From positions 1 to 64,000 of the forward strand of contig DASYAL010000078.1 in NCBI GenBank assembly GCA_036501365.1: a stretch of 64,000 nt of DNA, in the 5' to 3' direction. This stretch comes from CAIKMD01 sp036501365. Its GTDB lineage: Bacteria > Pseudomonadota > Alphaproteobacteria > ATCC43930 > CGMCC-115725. Numbering within the stretch: position 1 is the first letter of the stretch; every line of letters starts with the position of its first letter. The position numbers and the translations under genes were made by a program. Positions 46,528-55,857 of the stretch are shown here, piece after piece. The notes below the pieces were generated by a model, which was given only the letters and a program-made list of their open reading frames with translations, did no database searches and was not told the origin of the DNA.

Positions 46528-48714
46528 TCAATTGACCACCACGACGCGGACGTCGCCGCGTCGCCTCAGGACAATGACGGCCACGTCGCTCTGGTGACGC
46601 CGGAGCAACACGTCGATCTCGCCATCACCCAGTCGCAACCGGCGAATACGCAACTCATCGACGGAGGCCGGCAGGACCGGCCGCTCGAAGCGGATTTCAT
46701 TGCGCGCGCGATCGCAGACCAAACCGAGACAGGATTCGAGAAAGGCGAGCGGCGCGCCGCTCGCCCAGGCTTGCGGAGCGCAGGCCACCGGATAGAGGGT
46801 CGGCGCCTTGTCGCGCCGGCGGTCGAAGCCGCAGAACAGCTCGGGCGGGCGCTGCAGATCCATATATTCGATGGCATTGAACATGCCGGCGAAGAGGCGT
46901 AGCGCTTCCTGCTTGAGGCCATAGCGCGCAAAGCCGAGCGCGATGAGCGAATTGTCGTGCGGCCAGACCGACCCGTTGTGATAGGACATCGGGTTGTAGC
47001 GCGGCTCCGACGCCGCCAAGGTTCGCACGCCCCAGCCGGAATAGGATTCCCGGCCGAGCAAGGTCGCCGCCGTCCGCGCCGCGCGCTCCGGACTGGCGAT
47101 CCCACCGAAGAGGACATGGCCGGCATTGGAGCTGCGCACCCGGCATGGGCGCTTGTCGCCGTCGAGCGCGATCGCATAGGTGCCGAGTTCTTCGCACCAG
47201 AAGGCCTGCTCGAAGTGCAGCCGCAGCGCTTCAGCCTCGCGTGCGAGTCGCGTCGCCGTCGCGGCGTCGCCCAAAGCGCGCGCGATCGCACCGGTGCCGC
47301 GCTTTGCGGCATAGACATAAGCCTGCACCTCGCAGAGAGCGATCGCGCCCTCGGCGAAGTTGCCCGCTTCGTCGAAGATCGAATCCGCCGAATCCTTCCA
47401 GCCCTGGTTGCGCAGCCCTTTGCCGTCCCATACCGGATATTCGACAAAGCCGTCGCCATCCGCGTCGCCGTAGCTGTCGATCCAGCGCAACGCCGCGACG
47501 ATATGCGGCCAGAGCGCGACGATCGTCTCAACGTCGCCGGTGCGCTCGAAATACCGGGCGGCCAGCAGGACGAAGAGCGGCGTTGCGTCGACTGTGCCGT
47601 AATAGAGCCGAAACGGTACCTCGCCGAGCAGCGCCATCTCGCCGCGGCGCGTCTCGTGCAGGATTTTGCCAGGCTCGGCCGCGGATTCGGGATCGGTTTT
47701 CGTCGCCTGGGTCGCGGCGAGAAAGCGCAGCACGCCTTTCGCGATGGTGGGATCGAGCCACAGTAGTTGCAGCGCGGTGATGATGCCGTCGCGCCCGAAG
47801 GCGGTGCTGAACCAGGGGATCCCGGCATAGGGATAGGGGCCCTGCGGCGTGTCGGTGATCAGCATGTAGAGGTCGCTGATCGAGCGGCAGACGATGAGGT
47901 TGAGGATCTCGCTCGAGCTGTCGACCAAGGCGAAATGCCGCGTCGCGGCGCGCTGTGCGCGGCGAGCATCGCGCATCGCAACAAAGAATTCGCCGCGTTT
48001 CGCGTCCCGCTTCACGTCGCACCGCACGGTGAGGAAGATTTGCGCGCGCGCGCCCGGGCCGAGCGAGAGATCGAAGCAGGCCGCATCCTCGGAAAGCGTG
48101 GTCGGCGTGGGCGCGAATTCGATCTGCGTCACACGCTCGCAGGCGTCGAGACCGCGGTAGCGGATCTCAATGGCATCGTCGCCCACGCGTTTCGCCTGCT
48201 TTATGCCGCGGTGCTCGCGGCGGCTGCCACGTATCTCGAAGAGATCGACGAAATCCGCCGCAAAGCGCAGCGTCACGCGCACCGATTGCGGCATGCGATC
48301 GAAATTCCGGATCGCCAGCCGCTCGTAGCAGCCCGACCGCCAGAGGAATTTGGTGCGGAGGATGTGAATCTTCTCGCGCGATAGGATGATACGGCCGTCG
48401 CGCTCGATATCGGGATTGGCGAGATCGACCGTCAACGTCGCATTGTCGTTGCTCAAATTCGAGCTGAGCAGCAGCGGCCGGTGACCGTCGAGAGTCAGCT
48501 CCAGCCGAGACAAATAGCGGGTGTCGTTGTGGAACAGCCCTTCCGAGCCGCGCTGCGCGCCGGCGATATCGCCCTGGTGGTCAAAGACCGCGAAAGTATC
48601 GCCATGCTTCAAGGTGCGCGGGCGCGTCTCCAGCACCGAGGTCGTCGCCGGAATATAGAATTCGGACGGCTCCTCGGATGCGAGCGTCGAAGCGGTCGCT
48701 TGCACCGTTTCCAT
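46528..48714 (-). CDS. Glycogen-debranching-like enzyme (amylo-alpha-1,6-glucosidase family)
   Basis: 728 residues. The N-terminal beta-sandwich (about 20-230; ATTSVLETRPRTLKHGDTFAVFD, GLFHNDTRYLSRLEL) is the GDE N-terminal domain. The C-terminal (alpha/alpha)6 barrel shows PYAGIPWFSTAFGRDGIITALQ-like and NGSVWPHDNSLIALG motifs typical of GH133-related glucosidases. It probably acts on alpha-1,6 branches or trehalose-like glycans in the cytoplasm; there is no signal peptide. Its ATG overlaps the MFS gene's TGA by one base (TGATG), so translation is coupled. Confidence 0.88.
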   Translation of the reverse strand: METVQATASTLASEEPSEFYIPATTSVLETRPRTLKHGDTFAVFDHQGDIAGAQRGSEGLFHNDTRYLSRLELTLDGHRPLLLSSNLSNDNATLTVDLANPDIERDGRIILSREKIHILRTKFLWRSGCYERLAIRNFDRMPQSVRVTLRFAADFVDLFEIRGSRREHRGIKQAKRVGDDAIEIRYRGLDACERVTQIEFAPTPTTLSEDAACFDLSLGPGARAQIFLTVRCDVKRDAKRGEFFVAMRDARRAQRAATRHFALVDSSSEILNLIVCRSISDLYMLITDTPQGPYPYAGIPWFSTAFGRDGIITALQLLWLDPTIAKGVLRFLAATQATKTDPESAAEPGKILHETRRGEMALLGEVPFRLYYGTVDATPLFVLLAARYFERTGDVETIVALWPHIVAALRWIDSYGDADGDGFVEYPVWDGKGLRNQGWKDSADSIFDEAGNFAEGAIALCEVQAYVYAAKRGTGAIARALGDAATATRLAREAEALRLHFEQAFWCEELGTYAIALDGDKRPCRVRSSNAGHVLFGGIASPERAARTAATLLGRESYSGWGVRTLAASEPRYNPMSYHNGSVWPHDNSLIALGFARYGLKQEALRLFAGMFNAIEYMDLQRPPELFCGFDRRRDKAPTLYPVACAPQAWASGAPLAFLESCLGLVCDRARNEIRFERPVLPASVDELRIRRLRLGDGEIDVLLRRHQSDVAVIVLRRRGDVRVVVVN

Positions 48715-49970
48715 CAGGACCTCGGTTGTTGCCGCTGCAGGCTGGACTGCCGCGCCGGCGCCGGCCGCGTCTCGGGCATGCGGGCCCAGACCAACGCCGC
48801 ACCCGCGGCGCCGAGGCCCGCGAGCAGCAGGAACGCCGCAGGTCCGCCGAATTGGTCGATCGTGAAGCCCGCGAGGCTCGGGCTAATCGAGGCGCCGAGG
48901 CCCGCCGCCGTTCCAGCTGCGCCGAGCGCCGCGTTGAAATGACCGCTGCGCCGGGTCAGATCCGCGATCACGATCGGCAGCAAGACCCCGATCACGGCGG
49001 CCGAAATGCCGTCCAGCACCTGCACCACGACCAGCAGCCATGGACTCGCGATTAGGGCAAACAGCACACCGCGCACCGGCAATGCGGCAAAGCCGAGCAG
49101 TAGTACCGGCTTGCGTCCCCATTGCTCGGCTTTGCGCCCGACCCAGGGCGAGAATACCGCGACCACGATCTGCGGCACGACGATACAGGCGGCGATCAGC
49201 GACGTCGCCCATTCGTTCGAGCGCATGGTGATGATGCTGCCCGCCAGCGGCAGCATCGCTGCGTTACCGAGATGAAACAGCGCGAGACAGCCGCCGAAGA
49301 TCAGCAGGTCGCGATTTTCGAGAATGTCGACTAGGCGCGCGGGCGGCACATTTCGGCGCTCGGACTGGGAATCGGCGCTCGTGTGTCGCGGATCAATATC
49401 GACGGCGCGGATACGCCAGAGCGCGGCCAGCGCCGGCACGGCGAGGGCCGCGGTTAGCACGAACACGGCGCGCGCGGACAGCAGCCGACCGCACACGCCC
49501 ATCAGCAGCGCGGCAATGCCGTTTCCGACCGAGGCAAAGCTGGCATTACGCGCAAAGCGCCGGCTGATGAGATGAGGTGCCACAAGGCCGATGGTGATGG
49601 CGGCGATCGCCGGACCGAGGAGGCAGCTTGCCACGCCGTGCAGCACCTCGGCGAGCAGGACCAGCGGGAAGCGCGGGCTGAGCGCGAGGGCCAGGGCGCT
49701 ACCGGCGATCGCGACGATCGCGACCGCCGCGGCGGCGCGCTTCGCGGCGAGGGCATCGATAAGCATGCCGCCGGGCAGTAGGCCGACCAGCGAGACGAGA
49801 CTGCTGACCGTCAGCACCAGGCCGATATCCGTCTGCGGCCAGGCGCTGCCGGTAAGGTAGACCGAGATGAAGGGGCCAAATCCGGTCTGAACGTTAGCGA
49901 TGAAGAAGTTCAGCCCGTCGAGCCCGTGCAAGCTGGAGCGGGCGGGCGCCATTCCCGACGCTTCCGTCAT
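48714..49970 (-). CDS. MFS transporter
   Basis: 418 residues with twelve hydrophobic segments. The loop after helix 2 contains GGMLIDALAAKRA, and the central loop (about 190-215) is hydrophilic. The second half has GRKAEQWGRKPVLL, the repeat of the MFS loop motif. Substrate unknown. It overlaps the PRC-barrel gene by four bases (ATGA) on one side and the debranching gene on the other, so the three form a tightly coupled operon; a sugar or oligosaccharide substrate is a reasonable guess. Confidence 0.88.
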   Translation of the reverse strand: MTEASGMAPARSSLHGLDGLNFFIANVQTGFGPFISVYLTGSAWPQTDIGLVLTVSSLVSLVGLLPGGMLIDALAAKRAAAAVAIVAIAGSALALALSPRFPLVLLAEVLHGVASCLLGPAIAAITIGLVAPHLISRRFARNASFASVGNGIAALLMGVCGRLLSARAVFVLTAALAVPALAALWRIRAVDIDPRHTSADSQSERRNVPPARLVDILENRDLLIFGGCLALFHLGNAAMLPLAGSIITMRSNEWATSLIAACIVVPQIVVAVFSPWVGRKAEQWGRKPVLLLGFAALPVRGVLFALIASPWLLVVVQVLDGISAAVIGVLLPIVIADLTRRSGHFNAALGAAGTAAGLGASISPSLAGFTIDQFGGPAAFLLLAGLGAAGAALVWARMPETRPAPARQSSLQRQQPRS

Positions 49971-50461
49971 TGCAGCTCATTCGCGGGTACCGGTTGGGTT
50001 TTGCCCGAGGCGCCGATTACAACGACCGGTTTGCCGGTCTCGAATTCGGGCGCACTCTTCAACTCGTCGCGCGTCAGGCCGAGCGTGACCTTGTCGGGGT
50101 TGCCCGCGGGGGCGAAGCTGAGCGCATCCCAATCGACGGCGATCTTGCGCGAGCCGACGCCGAGGAAACCACCGAAATCGATCACCGCGGCGCGCGGACG
50201 GCCATCGCGATCGACGATCACGTTCACGATCTGCCCCATATTCTCGCCCGTGCTGCTCGAGACCGGTTTGCCGATGACGCCCTGCGCGGCATGCTCGCCG
50301 AGCACCGCCACCTCGTCCGCAACGAAGCGCAAGGGCGTCGCCACTGGCACCGGCTCCGGCTTCAGCTCTACGGCCCGGCCGGGCGCAAGCGGCCCTCCCG
50401 TGCCGAGAAGAGCCAGCACGAGGCCGAGCAACCAGGACGCCGATCTGCCGCGATGGTTCAA
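49967..50461 (-). CDS. Exported PRC-barrel domain protein
   Basis: 164 residues from a TTG start, with AAGG about eight bases upstream. A signal peptide (SWLLGLVLALLG...GRAVE) is followed by a PRC-barrel domain (about 60-140: VIGKPVSSSTGENMGQIVNV, then DRDGRPRAAVIDFGGFLGVG and KIAVDWDAL). Exported PRC-barrel proteins are common in alphaproteobacterial envelopes and may bind other proteins or ions. It is the first gene of the coupled MFS/debranching operon. Confidence 0.85.
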   Translation of the reverse strand: MNHRGRSASWLLGLVLALLGTGGPLAPGRAVELKPEPVPVATPLRFVADEVAVLGEHAAQGVIGKPVSSSTGENMGQIVNVIVDRDGRPRAAVIDFGGFLGVGSRKIAVDWDALSFAPAGNPDKVTLGLTRDELKSAPEFETGKPVVVIGASGKTQPVPANELQ

Positions 50462-50541
50462 TTTACGCGCCTTCTCGCTCTATCAGTGAATGTCGAAGCG
50501 CGGCCCGGGGTTGCGCAGCCGGCCGGCCGGCGGTTACGTAA

Positions 50542-50565
50542 ATGGGCGCCGTTGCCGGCGCCCAT
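50542..50565 (-). terminator. Perfect GC-rich hairpin between two minus-strand genes
   Basis: ATGGGCGCC, a six-base loop, then GGCGCCCAT form a nine-bp perfect stem. It lies 38 bases after the stop of the propeller-like gene and 80 bases before the PRC-barrel gene. No T run follows, so termination is likely but not certain. Confidence 0.45.
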
Positions 50566-50602
50566 CCCGTCTTCATGCTATCCGACTTGGAACGCGCCGC
50601 GG

Positions 50603-52078
50603 TCAGTGACCGTGACCACCCTCGGCGAATTCCTGGTGTCCGGCACTGGCGTCGTCGCCGCCGCTCGAGCCGTAAATGGCCACGCAGGCAACGCCGCTGC
50701 CGCAGGCGCCGCCGAACATCGGCATCCACTCGGTGATTGTCACCGAGTCGGACGCGATCGAATGCGCGCCCGTCGCGCCGGTATTGACCGCCGCATCGAA
50801 CTTCGGCGGATCGGCGTCGCTGATGTCGAGGTTGTCGGTCGGCGGGCTGTTGCTGTCGGTGCAGGCGCCGTAGAACGAATCATCGGCCGCGTTGAAGGCG
50901 CCCTCATCGCAGCCACCGGTCGTCCCGGTGAGGAGCTTGATCAGGTGGCCGTTGCGGATGTCGATGACCTGTTCCGGCCCGGCGCTGCAAGCGAGGAACA
51001 ACTCGTTGTCGGGACCGAGCGCTGCGCCGTTCGGTGCGCAGTTGTTCGTCATCTTGAAGTTGGTGACGACATGGATATCGTCGCGGTCATTGTCGCCATC
51101 GTGACGCGGATCGATCACGGTGACGTAGCCGCTCGGATTGGTCGAGGTCCCCGGAATTGCGACATAGATGAGACCGGTCTTTTCCGAATAGACCGATTGC
51201 TCGACACCTTCATCCGCGACCACCGTGCCATGCGTGCCATCGAAGTTGATCTGCTTGAGGATCTTATGGTGCTGGCCGGCGGCGACCGGCCGGGTCGAGA
51301 TCAACGTGACGAAGGGCGAATGATCGACCGCCGTGGCATTGTGATCGATCGCCTGCACCGAACTCTGCTCCGACGGGTTGGCGAAGATCGCGACCTGATC
51401 GACCGGATCGAACGCGCCTTCATCGGTGCGGAAACAGCCGCCGAGGTCGATGTGGTCGGTCTGTTGCCGCGAGAGCAGATCGAAGACGCGAACCGAGCTG
51501 TCGCACGGATCGCTCGCATAGTCGGAAGCGCTGTTGGTTTGGCCGGGATTGAAATAGGACGGCGCGTCGCCCGCCCAGGCTTCGGTGTGATTGACGGTGA
51601 ATACACCGTTCGGCCCGGTGATCTCGTTGCGGCCGGCCGAATTGGTACCGCCGAAATTGGCGTTGGCGTCGCACCGCACGCCGGCGAACGGATCGGTCGG
51701 CGGCGGAGTAAGCGCCGTCGCGGTCGTCGGGTTGTTGATGTCGATGTACAGGATATCGCCCGAGGTCGCGCCCGAGAGAGCGCCGCCTTGGTTGTTCGCC
51801 GAGGCCGTGCCGTGCGACCGATCGGCCAGGAAATAGGCGCGATCGGCGGGATCGACCCAGCTTATGTCGAACGAGAAGAAGGTCGAGTTCGACGCCGGCG
51901 TGCCTTCGGTGAAGGCGCAAGCAATGGTTGACGGCGGCACGGTGGTTTGGTTGGTCTTGGTGATGCCGTCGTTGTCCGCTCGCGCGACGCCCGTGAAGGC
52001 GAGGGAAGCAACGGCCAGGCCGAGTGCGAATTGCGAGAATCTCCAGGATCGTGGGTGAGGTAACCTTCTAATAAGCAT
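50603..52078 (-). CDS. Secreted propeller-like protein of unknown function
   Basis: 491 residues from the ATG at 52078, with AAGGAGG eight bases upstream. The signal peptide ends near residue 34 (GVARAD). The body repeats beta-propeller-like blades (DILYIDINNPT, SVRVFDLLSRQ, GYVTVIDPRHDGDN, QVIDIRNGHLIKLL). Paired Cys (CAF, RCDA, DPCDS, GGCFR, NNCAP, LACS, GGCDE, GACTD, GACGSG, ACVAI) suggest disulfides. The C terminus is His/Gly/Glu rich. It is divergent from the type II secretion genes, so it is a candidate substrate. Confidence 0.8.
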   Translation of the reverse strand: MLIRRLPHPRSWRFSQFALGLAVASLAFTGVARADNDGITKTNQTTVPPSTIACAFTEGTPASNSTFFSFDISWVDPADRAYFLADRSHGTASANNQGGALSGATSGDILYIDINNPTTATALTPPPTDPFAGVRCDANANFGGTNSAGRNEITGPNGVFTVNHTEAWAGDAPSYFNPGQTNSASDYASDPCDSSVRVFDLLSRQQTDHIDLGGCFRTDEGAFDPVDQVAIFANPSEQSSVQAIDHNATAVDHSPFVTLISTRPVAAGQHHKILKQINFDGTHGTVVADEGVEQSVYSEKTGLIYVAIPGTSTNPSGYVTVIDPRHDGDNDRDDIHVVTNFKMTNNCAPNGAALGPDNELFLACSAGPEQVIDIRNGHLIKLLTGTTGGCDEGAFNAADDSFYGACTDSNSPPTDNLDISDADPPKFDAAVNTGATGAHSIASDSVTITEWMPMFGGACGSGVACVAIYGSSGGDDASAGHQEFAEGGHGH

Positions 52079-52416
52079 ATGCGTGTCCTCCTTGAGAATG
52101 TGACGGTTGGAACGACATTGCGCACCAAGGTCCACCGAAAAGGAGCTGCACTACCAAAAAGAGCGGCAGAACGCCGACTGCTCTTGTAGGTGTATTTTGT
52201 GTCACAAGACGCCATAGCTTTCTGGCAGCCCAGCGGCAGGCATGGCGAAAATGTGGCTTATGCGGCGGTTTGACGATTTCGTGTCAACCGCTGCTGCTGG
52301 TTCCGACTGAGAGCTTTTGCCGCGATCAGGCGCGCGCCGATCTGCCTTACTTTTGCCGCTGTTTCCCGTCAGAGGTTGGCTGGCTCGCTCTCTCCCAGGG
52401 CGACAAGGAAGCCGGC
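52079..52416. promoter_or_regulatory. Divergent intergenic region between propeller gene and gspE
   Basis: 338 bases with no credible gene. The left end carries the AAGGAGG of the propeller gene and the right end the AAGGAAG of gspE. The centre is AT-richer (around 52190-52300). A dyad at 52151-52189 is listed separately. Confidence 0.45.
52151..52189 (-). promoter_or_regulatory. Leader hairpin with T run upstream of the propeller gene
   Basis: On the minus strand CTAC-AAGAGCAG-loop-CTG(cc)GCTCTTTTT-GGTAG folds into a hairpin closed by CTAC/GTAG and ending in a run of five T. It begins about 110 bases before the ATG at 52078, in the likely leader. It could be an attenuator, or the terminator of a short leader transcript. 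The stem has a small bulge. Confidence 0.4.
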
Positions 52417-54126
52417 ATGGCGGAAGGCTTCGAACGTCCAGCTGTCGAACGTGCCGTCGCATCCCGGCTGATTACGAGCGGCAAGCTCGAACAAGCCGCG
52501 GTCGACCGCGTCACGCGTCTTCAAAATGGCAGCGGCGAACGACTGGAAGCGCTTCTCGTCAAACTTGGCCTCGCGAGCGAACGCGACGTCGCGCAAGCGC
52601 TCGCCGAAGAGCTCGACCTCGCGATCGCGCAGCCCTCGGACTATCCCGAGGCGCCGGTGCTCGATGGCAAGCTGACAACGCAATTTCTACGGCATGCGAG
52701 CGTACTGCCTTTGATCGAGGGCGAGGACGCGCTCGTTCTCGCGATGGTCGATCCGCTCAACACCTACGCCACGCGCGCGATCGAGATGGCGAGCGGCCGG
52801 CGGGTCGTGCCCCGCATCGCTTTGCCATCCGACCTCGAGACCGCCTTTGCGCGGCTCTACGATAGCGAGAAGCCGCTCGGCCACGTCGCCGAGCCGCTCG
52901 CCGATGCCGGCGTCGATGACGAGAATTTCCTCGAGGATGTCGGCCGGCTGCGCGATCTCGCCAGCGAAGTCCCAGTCATCCGCCTGGTCAATCAGCTGAT
53001 CAGCCGCGCGGTCGAGAGCCGCGCCTCCGACATCCATATTGAAGCGCTGCAAAACCGGATGATCGTGCGCTACCGGATCGACGGTATCCTGCGCGAAGTG
53101 GCCTCGCCCCCGACCAATCTGCGCGCCGCGATCATTTCGCGCGTCAAGATCATGGCGAAGCTCAACATCGCCGAGCGCCGCCTGCCGCAAGACGGGCGCA
53201 TCCGCATCGCGGTGCAAGGACGCGAATTCGATTTGCGCATCTCGACGATGCCGACCCTGCATGGCGAAGGCGTCGTCATGCGCATCCTCGATCGCGCGAG
53301 CCTGGTGCACGACCTGGCGGCGCTTGGCTTCAGCGACACGATGTTGGCGCCGTTCCTGCGCGTGCTTGAGCATCCTCAGGGGATTCTGCTCGTTACGGGG
53401 CCGACCGGCAGCGGCAAGACGACGACGCTCTATACCGGCCTGATGCGGCTCAATTCGAGCGAGCGCAAGCTCTTCACCGTCGAGGACCCGATCGAATACC
53501 AGCTCGACGGCGTCAACCAGATCCAGGTGAAGCCGCAGATCGGATTGACCTTTGCGCAGGTGCTGCGCTCGGTGCTGCGCCAGGATCCTGACATCATCAT
53601 GGTGGGCGAAATGCGCGATCTCGAAACCGCGCAGATCGCCGTGCAGGCCGCGCTCACGGGGCATCTGGTGCTCTCGACCCTGCACACGAACAACGCCGCC
53701 GGCACCATCACCCGCCTCCTCGACATGGGCGTCGAAGACTATCTCGTCACCTCGACGGTCAACGGGGTTCTTGCCCAGCGTCTCGTCCGCAAGCTGTGCC
53801 CCGATTGCCGCGAGGCCTACCGGCCGCTGCCGGAGTTCGCGGGCCAGCTTCACCTGCCGCGCTCGGCGGGCACCTTGCCGACGCTCTATCGGCCGCGCGG
53901 ATGCGAGCGTTGTCAGGGCGGCTATCGCGGGCGCATCGGCGTGTTTGAGTTTCTGCCGCTCTCCGACGATATCCGGCGTCTCGTTCTCGCCCATGCGACC
54001 GCGCAGGAAATTCACCGGTGCGGCACCGAGGAAGGCATGCGTTCGATGTATGACGACGGCATCGCCAAGGCGATCGCGGGGATCACCTCGATCGACGAAG
54101 TGCTGCGCGTCACGCGAGACGTCTGA
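52417..54126 (+). CDS. gspE: Type II secretion ATPase GspE
   Basis: 569 residues from the ATG at 52417, with AAGGAAG six bases upstream. The N-terminal domain (about 10-150) is the MshEN/N1E type. The ATPase domain has Walker A GPTGSGKT (328-335), an Asp box (TVEDPIEYQL), Walker B (DIIMVGEMRD) and the His box (TLHTNNA). Two CxxC pairs (461/464, 496/499) form the zinc site typical of GspE. It powers pseudopilus assembly at the inner membrane. The stop overlaps the gspF ATG by one base. Confidence 0.97.
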   Translation: MAEGFERPAVERAVASRLITSGKLEQAAVDRVTRLQNGSGERLEALLVKLGLASERDVAQALAEELDLAIAQPSDYPEAPVLDGKLTTQFLRHASVLPLIEGEDALVLAMVDPLNTYATRAIEMASGRRVVPRIALPSDLETAFARLYDSEKPLGHVAEPLADAGVDDENFLEDVGRLRDLASEVPVIRLVNQLISRAVESRASDIHIEALQNRMIVRYRIDGILREVASPPTNLRAAIISRVKIMAKLNIAERRLPQDGRIRIAVQGREFDLRISTMPTLHGEGVVMRILDRASLVHDLAALGFSDTMLAPFLRVLEHPQGILLVTGPTGSGKTTTLYTGLMRLNSSERKLFTVEDPIEYQLDGVNQIQVKPQIGLTFAQVLRSVLRQDPDIIMVGEMRDLETAQIAVQAALTGHLVLSTLHTNNAAGTITRLLDMGVEDYLVTSTVNGVLAQRLVRKLCPDCREAYRPLPEFAGQLHLPRSAGTLPTLYRPRGCERCQGGYRGRIGVFEFLPLSDDIRRLVLAHATAQEIHRCGTEEGMRSMYDDGIAKAIAGITSIDEVLRVTRDV

Positions 54127-55346
54127 TGGCCCTTTATCGCTATCAAGCTGCGGCGGCATCGGGCGAGCTCGTCACCGGCGAGATGGACGCGGCCACGCAG
54201 GAAGCGGTCGTCGCGCGGCTTCACGGCCTCGGCTACATCCCGATCCGCGCGGATATGGCGCGCCAACGTGCGCCCCTGCGCCTGCCATTGGCATCGCGCC
54301 TTTCGGCGCCGCGCCGGCACGGTCGCGGTCTCGCCTTCCTCACTCAGCAGCTGGCGATGATGCTGCAAGCGGGCTTGTCGCTGGATCGCGCGCTCGAAAT
54401 CTCGCAGAGCATCGTTCCCGGCAAGGCGGAGCGCGAGTGCCTTGGCGCCGTGCTCGACCGCGTCCGCAGCGGCAGCACTTTGGCCGATGCGCTTGCCGCG
54501 CAAAACGGCTTTTTCCCGAACTTCTACATCGGCATGGTGCGCGCGGGAGAAGCCGGCGGGTCGCTCGATACGACGCTCCGGCAATTGGCGGAGCTGATCG
54601 AGCGCTCGCAAGCGGCGCGGGAACATATCAAATCGGCGCTCGCTTATCCGCTGGTGGTGCTGGCGACGGGCTGCGGCTCGATCGCTATTCTGTTCGGCTT
54701 CGTCATTCCGCGCTTCGAGCCGTTATTCGACGATGCCGGCGCGTCGTTGCCGACGACGACGCGGCTCGTCCTCGCGACCAGCGACCTTTTTCGCGACGAC
54801 TGGTGGGCGCTTGCGGCGGCGGCGCTCGCGGCGATATTGGCGATCCGCTTTGCGCTGCGGACACCCACTGGCCGACGGCGTTGGCATCGCGCGATCCTTC
54901 GCCTGCCGATCATGGGCGACCTCGTCGTCAAGATCGAGCTCTCCCGCTTCAGCCGCACGCTCGGCACGCTCCTGCGCAACGGCGTCTCGCCTCTCGCCGC
55001 GCTCGCGATCACCCAGGAGACGATCAGCAACACGGCGCTGCGTACGGCGCTCGGCACCGTCATGGAGAGCGCGAAGGAAGGCAAAGGAATCGCGGCGCCG
55101 CTGGCGGCGACCGGCGTCGTGCCTGCCCTTGCCGTACAGCTCACCCGGGTCGGCGAAGAGACCGCTCGGCTCGACGAGATGCTGCTGAAGATCGGCGAGA
55201 TCTACGATCAGGAAACGCAGCGGAGCATCGAGCGATTGCTGGCGCTGCTCGTTCCCGGCGTCACGATCGCGCTTGGCGTCGTCGTCGCGATCGTGATGGG
55301 CTCGATCGTGACGGCGATCCTCAGTGTCTACGATCTGGCGCTGTGA
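54126..55346 (+). CDS. gspF: Type II secretion platform protein GspF
   Basis: 406 residues, usual length for GspF. Two T2SSF domains are visible: the first around 70-195 (FLTQQLAMMLQAGLSL, then GSLDTTLRQLAEL and a membrane segment LVVLATGCGSIAILFGF), the second around 270-395 (FSRTLGTLLRNGVSPLAAL, GEETARLDEMLLKIG, then VTIALGVVVAIVMGSIV). It forms the inner-membrane base with GspE, L and M. Eight bases separate it from the next gene. Confidence 0.96.
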   Translation: MALYRYQAAAASGELVTGEMDAATQEAVVARLHGLGYIPIRADMARQRAPLRLPLASRLSAPRRHGRGLAFLTQQLAMMLQAGLSLDRALEISQSIVPGKAERECLGAVLDRVRSGSTLADALAAQNGFFPNFYIGMVRAGEAGGSLDTTLRQLAELIERSQAAREHIKSALAYPLVVLATGCGSIAILFGFVIPRFEPLFDDAGASLPTTTRLVLATSDLFRDDWWALAAAALAAILAIRFALRTPTGRRRWHRAILRLPIMGDLVVKIELSRFSRTLGTLLRNGVSPLAALAITQETISNTALRTALGTVMESAKEGKGIAAPLAATGVVPALAVQLTRVGEETARLDEMLLKIGEIYDQETQRSIERLLALLVPGVTIALGVVVAIVMGSIVTAILSVYDLAL

Positions 55347-55353
55347 GGCTCCG

Positions 55354-55857
55354 ATGAGGTCGCTCCCGCCGCCGCTCGATCGCCCACACCGCCGTCGCGA
55401 CGGCGCGCAAGGCTTCACCCTGATCGAAATGCTGGTCGTGCTGACGGTCGCGGCGTTGATCGTGGCGCTGGTGTTGCCGCGGCTGACCGGCACCCAGGAA
55501 AAAGCCGCGTTGCGCGCGGCCTCGCATGAGATCGCGGCGGCGCTGCGCAGCACGCGCAGCCTCGCCATGACGCGCGGACATCCCGAAGCCTTCTCGGTCG
55601 ACACGGCGAGCGGGGCGTTCCGAGCTGGACCGACGGAGGTATCGGGCCGGTTGCCGCGCGGCATCCGCCTGGCGCTGGTGACCGTCGCCGTGGATCGGGA
55701 CAACGCGAGCGAGGGACGGATCCAGTTCTTCGCGGATGGCAGCTCGACCGGCGGCGGCGTCGAGCTCGCCGCGGGGAAAGAAAGCAGCGAGGTGCTGGTG
55801 GACTGGCTGACCGGCCGCGTCTCCATCACGGAGGGCCTGCATGCCGCAGCGCGGTGA
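55354..55857 (+). CDS. gspH: Minor pseudopilin GspH
   Basis: 167 residues from the ATG at 55354, with GAGG five bases upstream. A prepilin site G20-F21 with FTLIEM gives Glu at +5, then a hydrophobic helix. The rest shows the GspH beta-domain (AAALRSTRSLAMTRG, GRIQFFADGSSTGG). The tip of the pseudopilus contains this protein. It overlaps gspI by 17 bases. Confidence 0.92.
   Translation: MRSLPPPLDRPHRRRDGAQGFTLIEMLVVLTVAALIVALVLPRLTGTQEKAALRAASHEIAAALRSTRSLAMTRGHPEAFSVDTASGAFRAGPTEVSGRLPRGIRLALVTVAVDRDNASEGRIQFFADGSSTGGGVELAAGKESSEVLVDWLTGRVSITEGLHAAAR

Noticed and set aside
53552..55357. 601-codon plus-strand frame across gspE and gspF
   Set aside because: It is out of frame with both genes and is Arg/Ser-rich; gspE and gspF carry all expected motifs.
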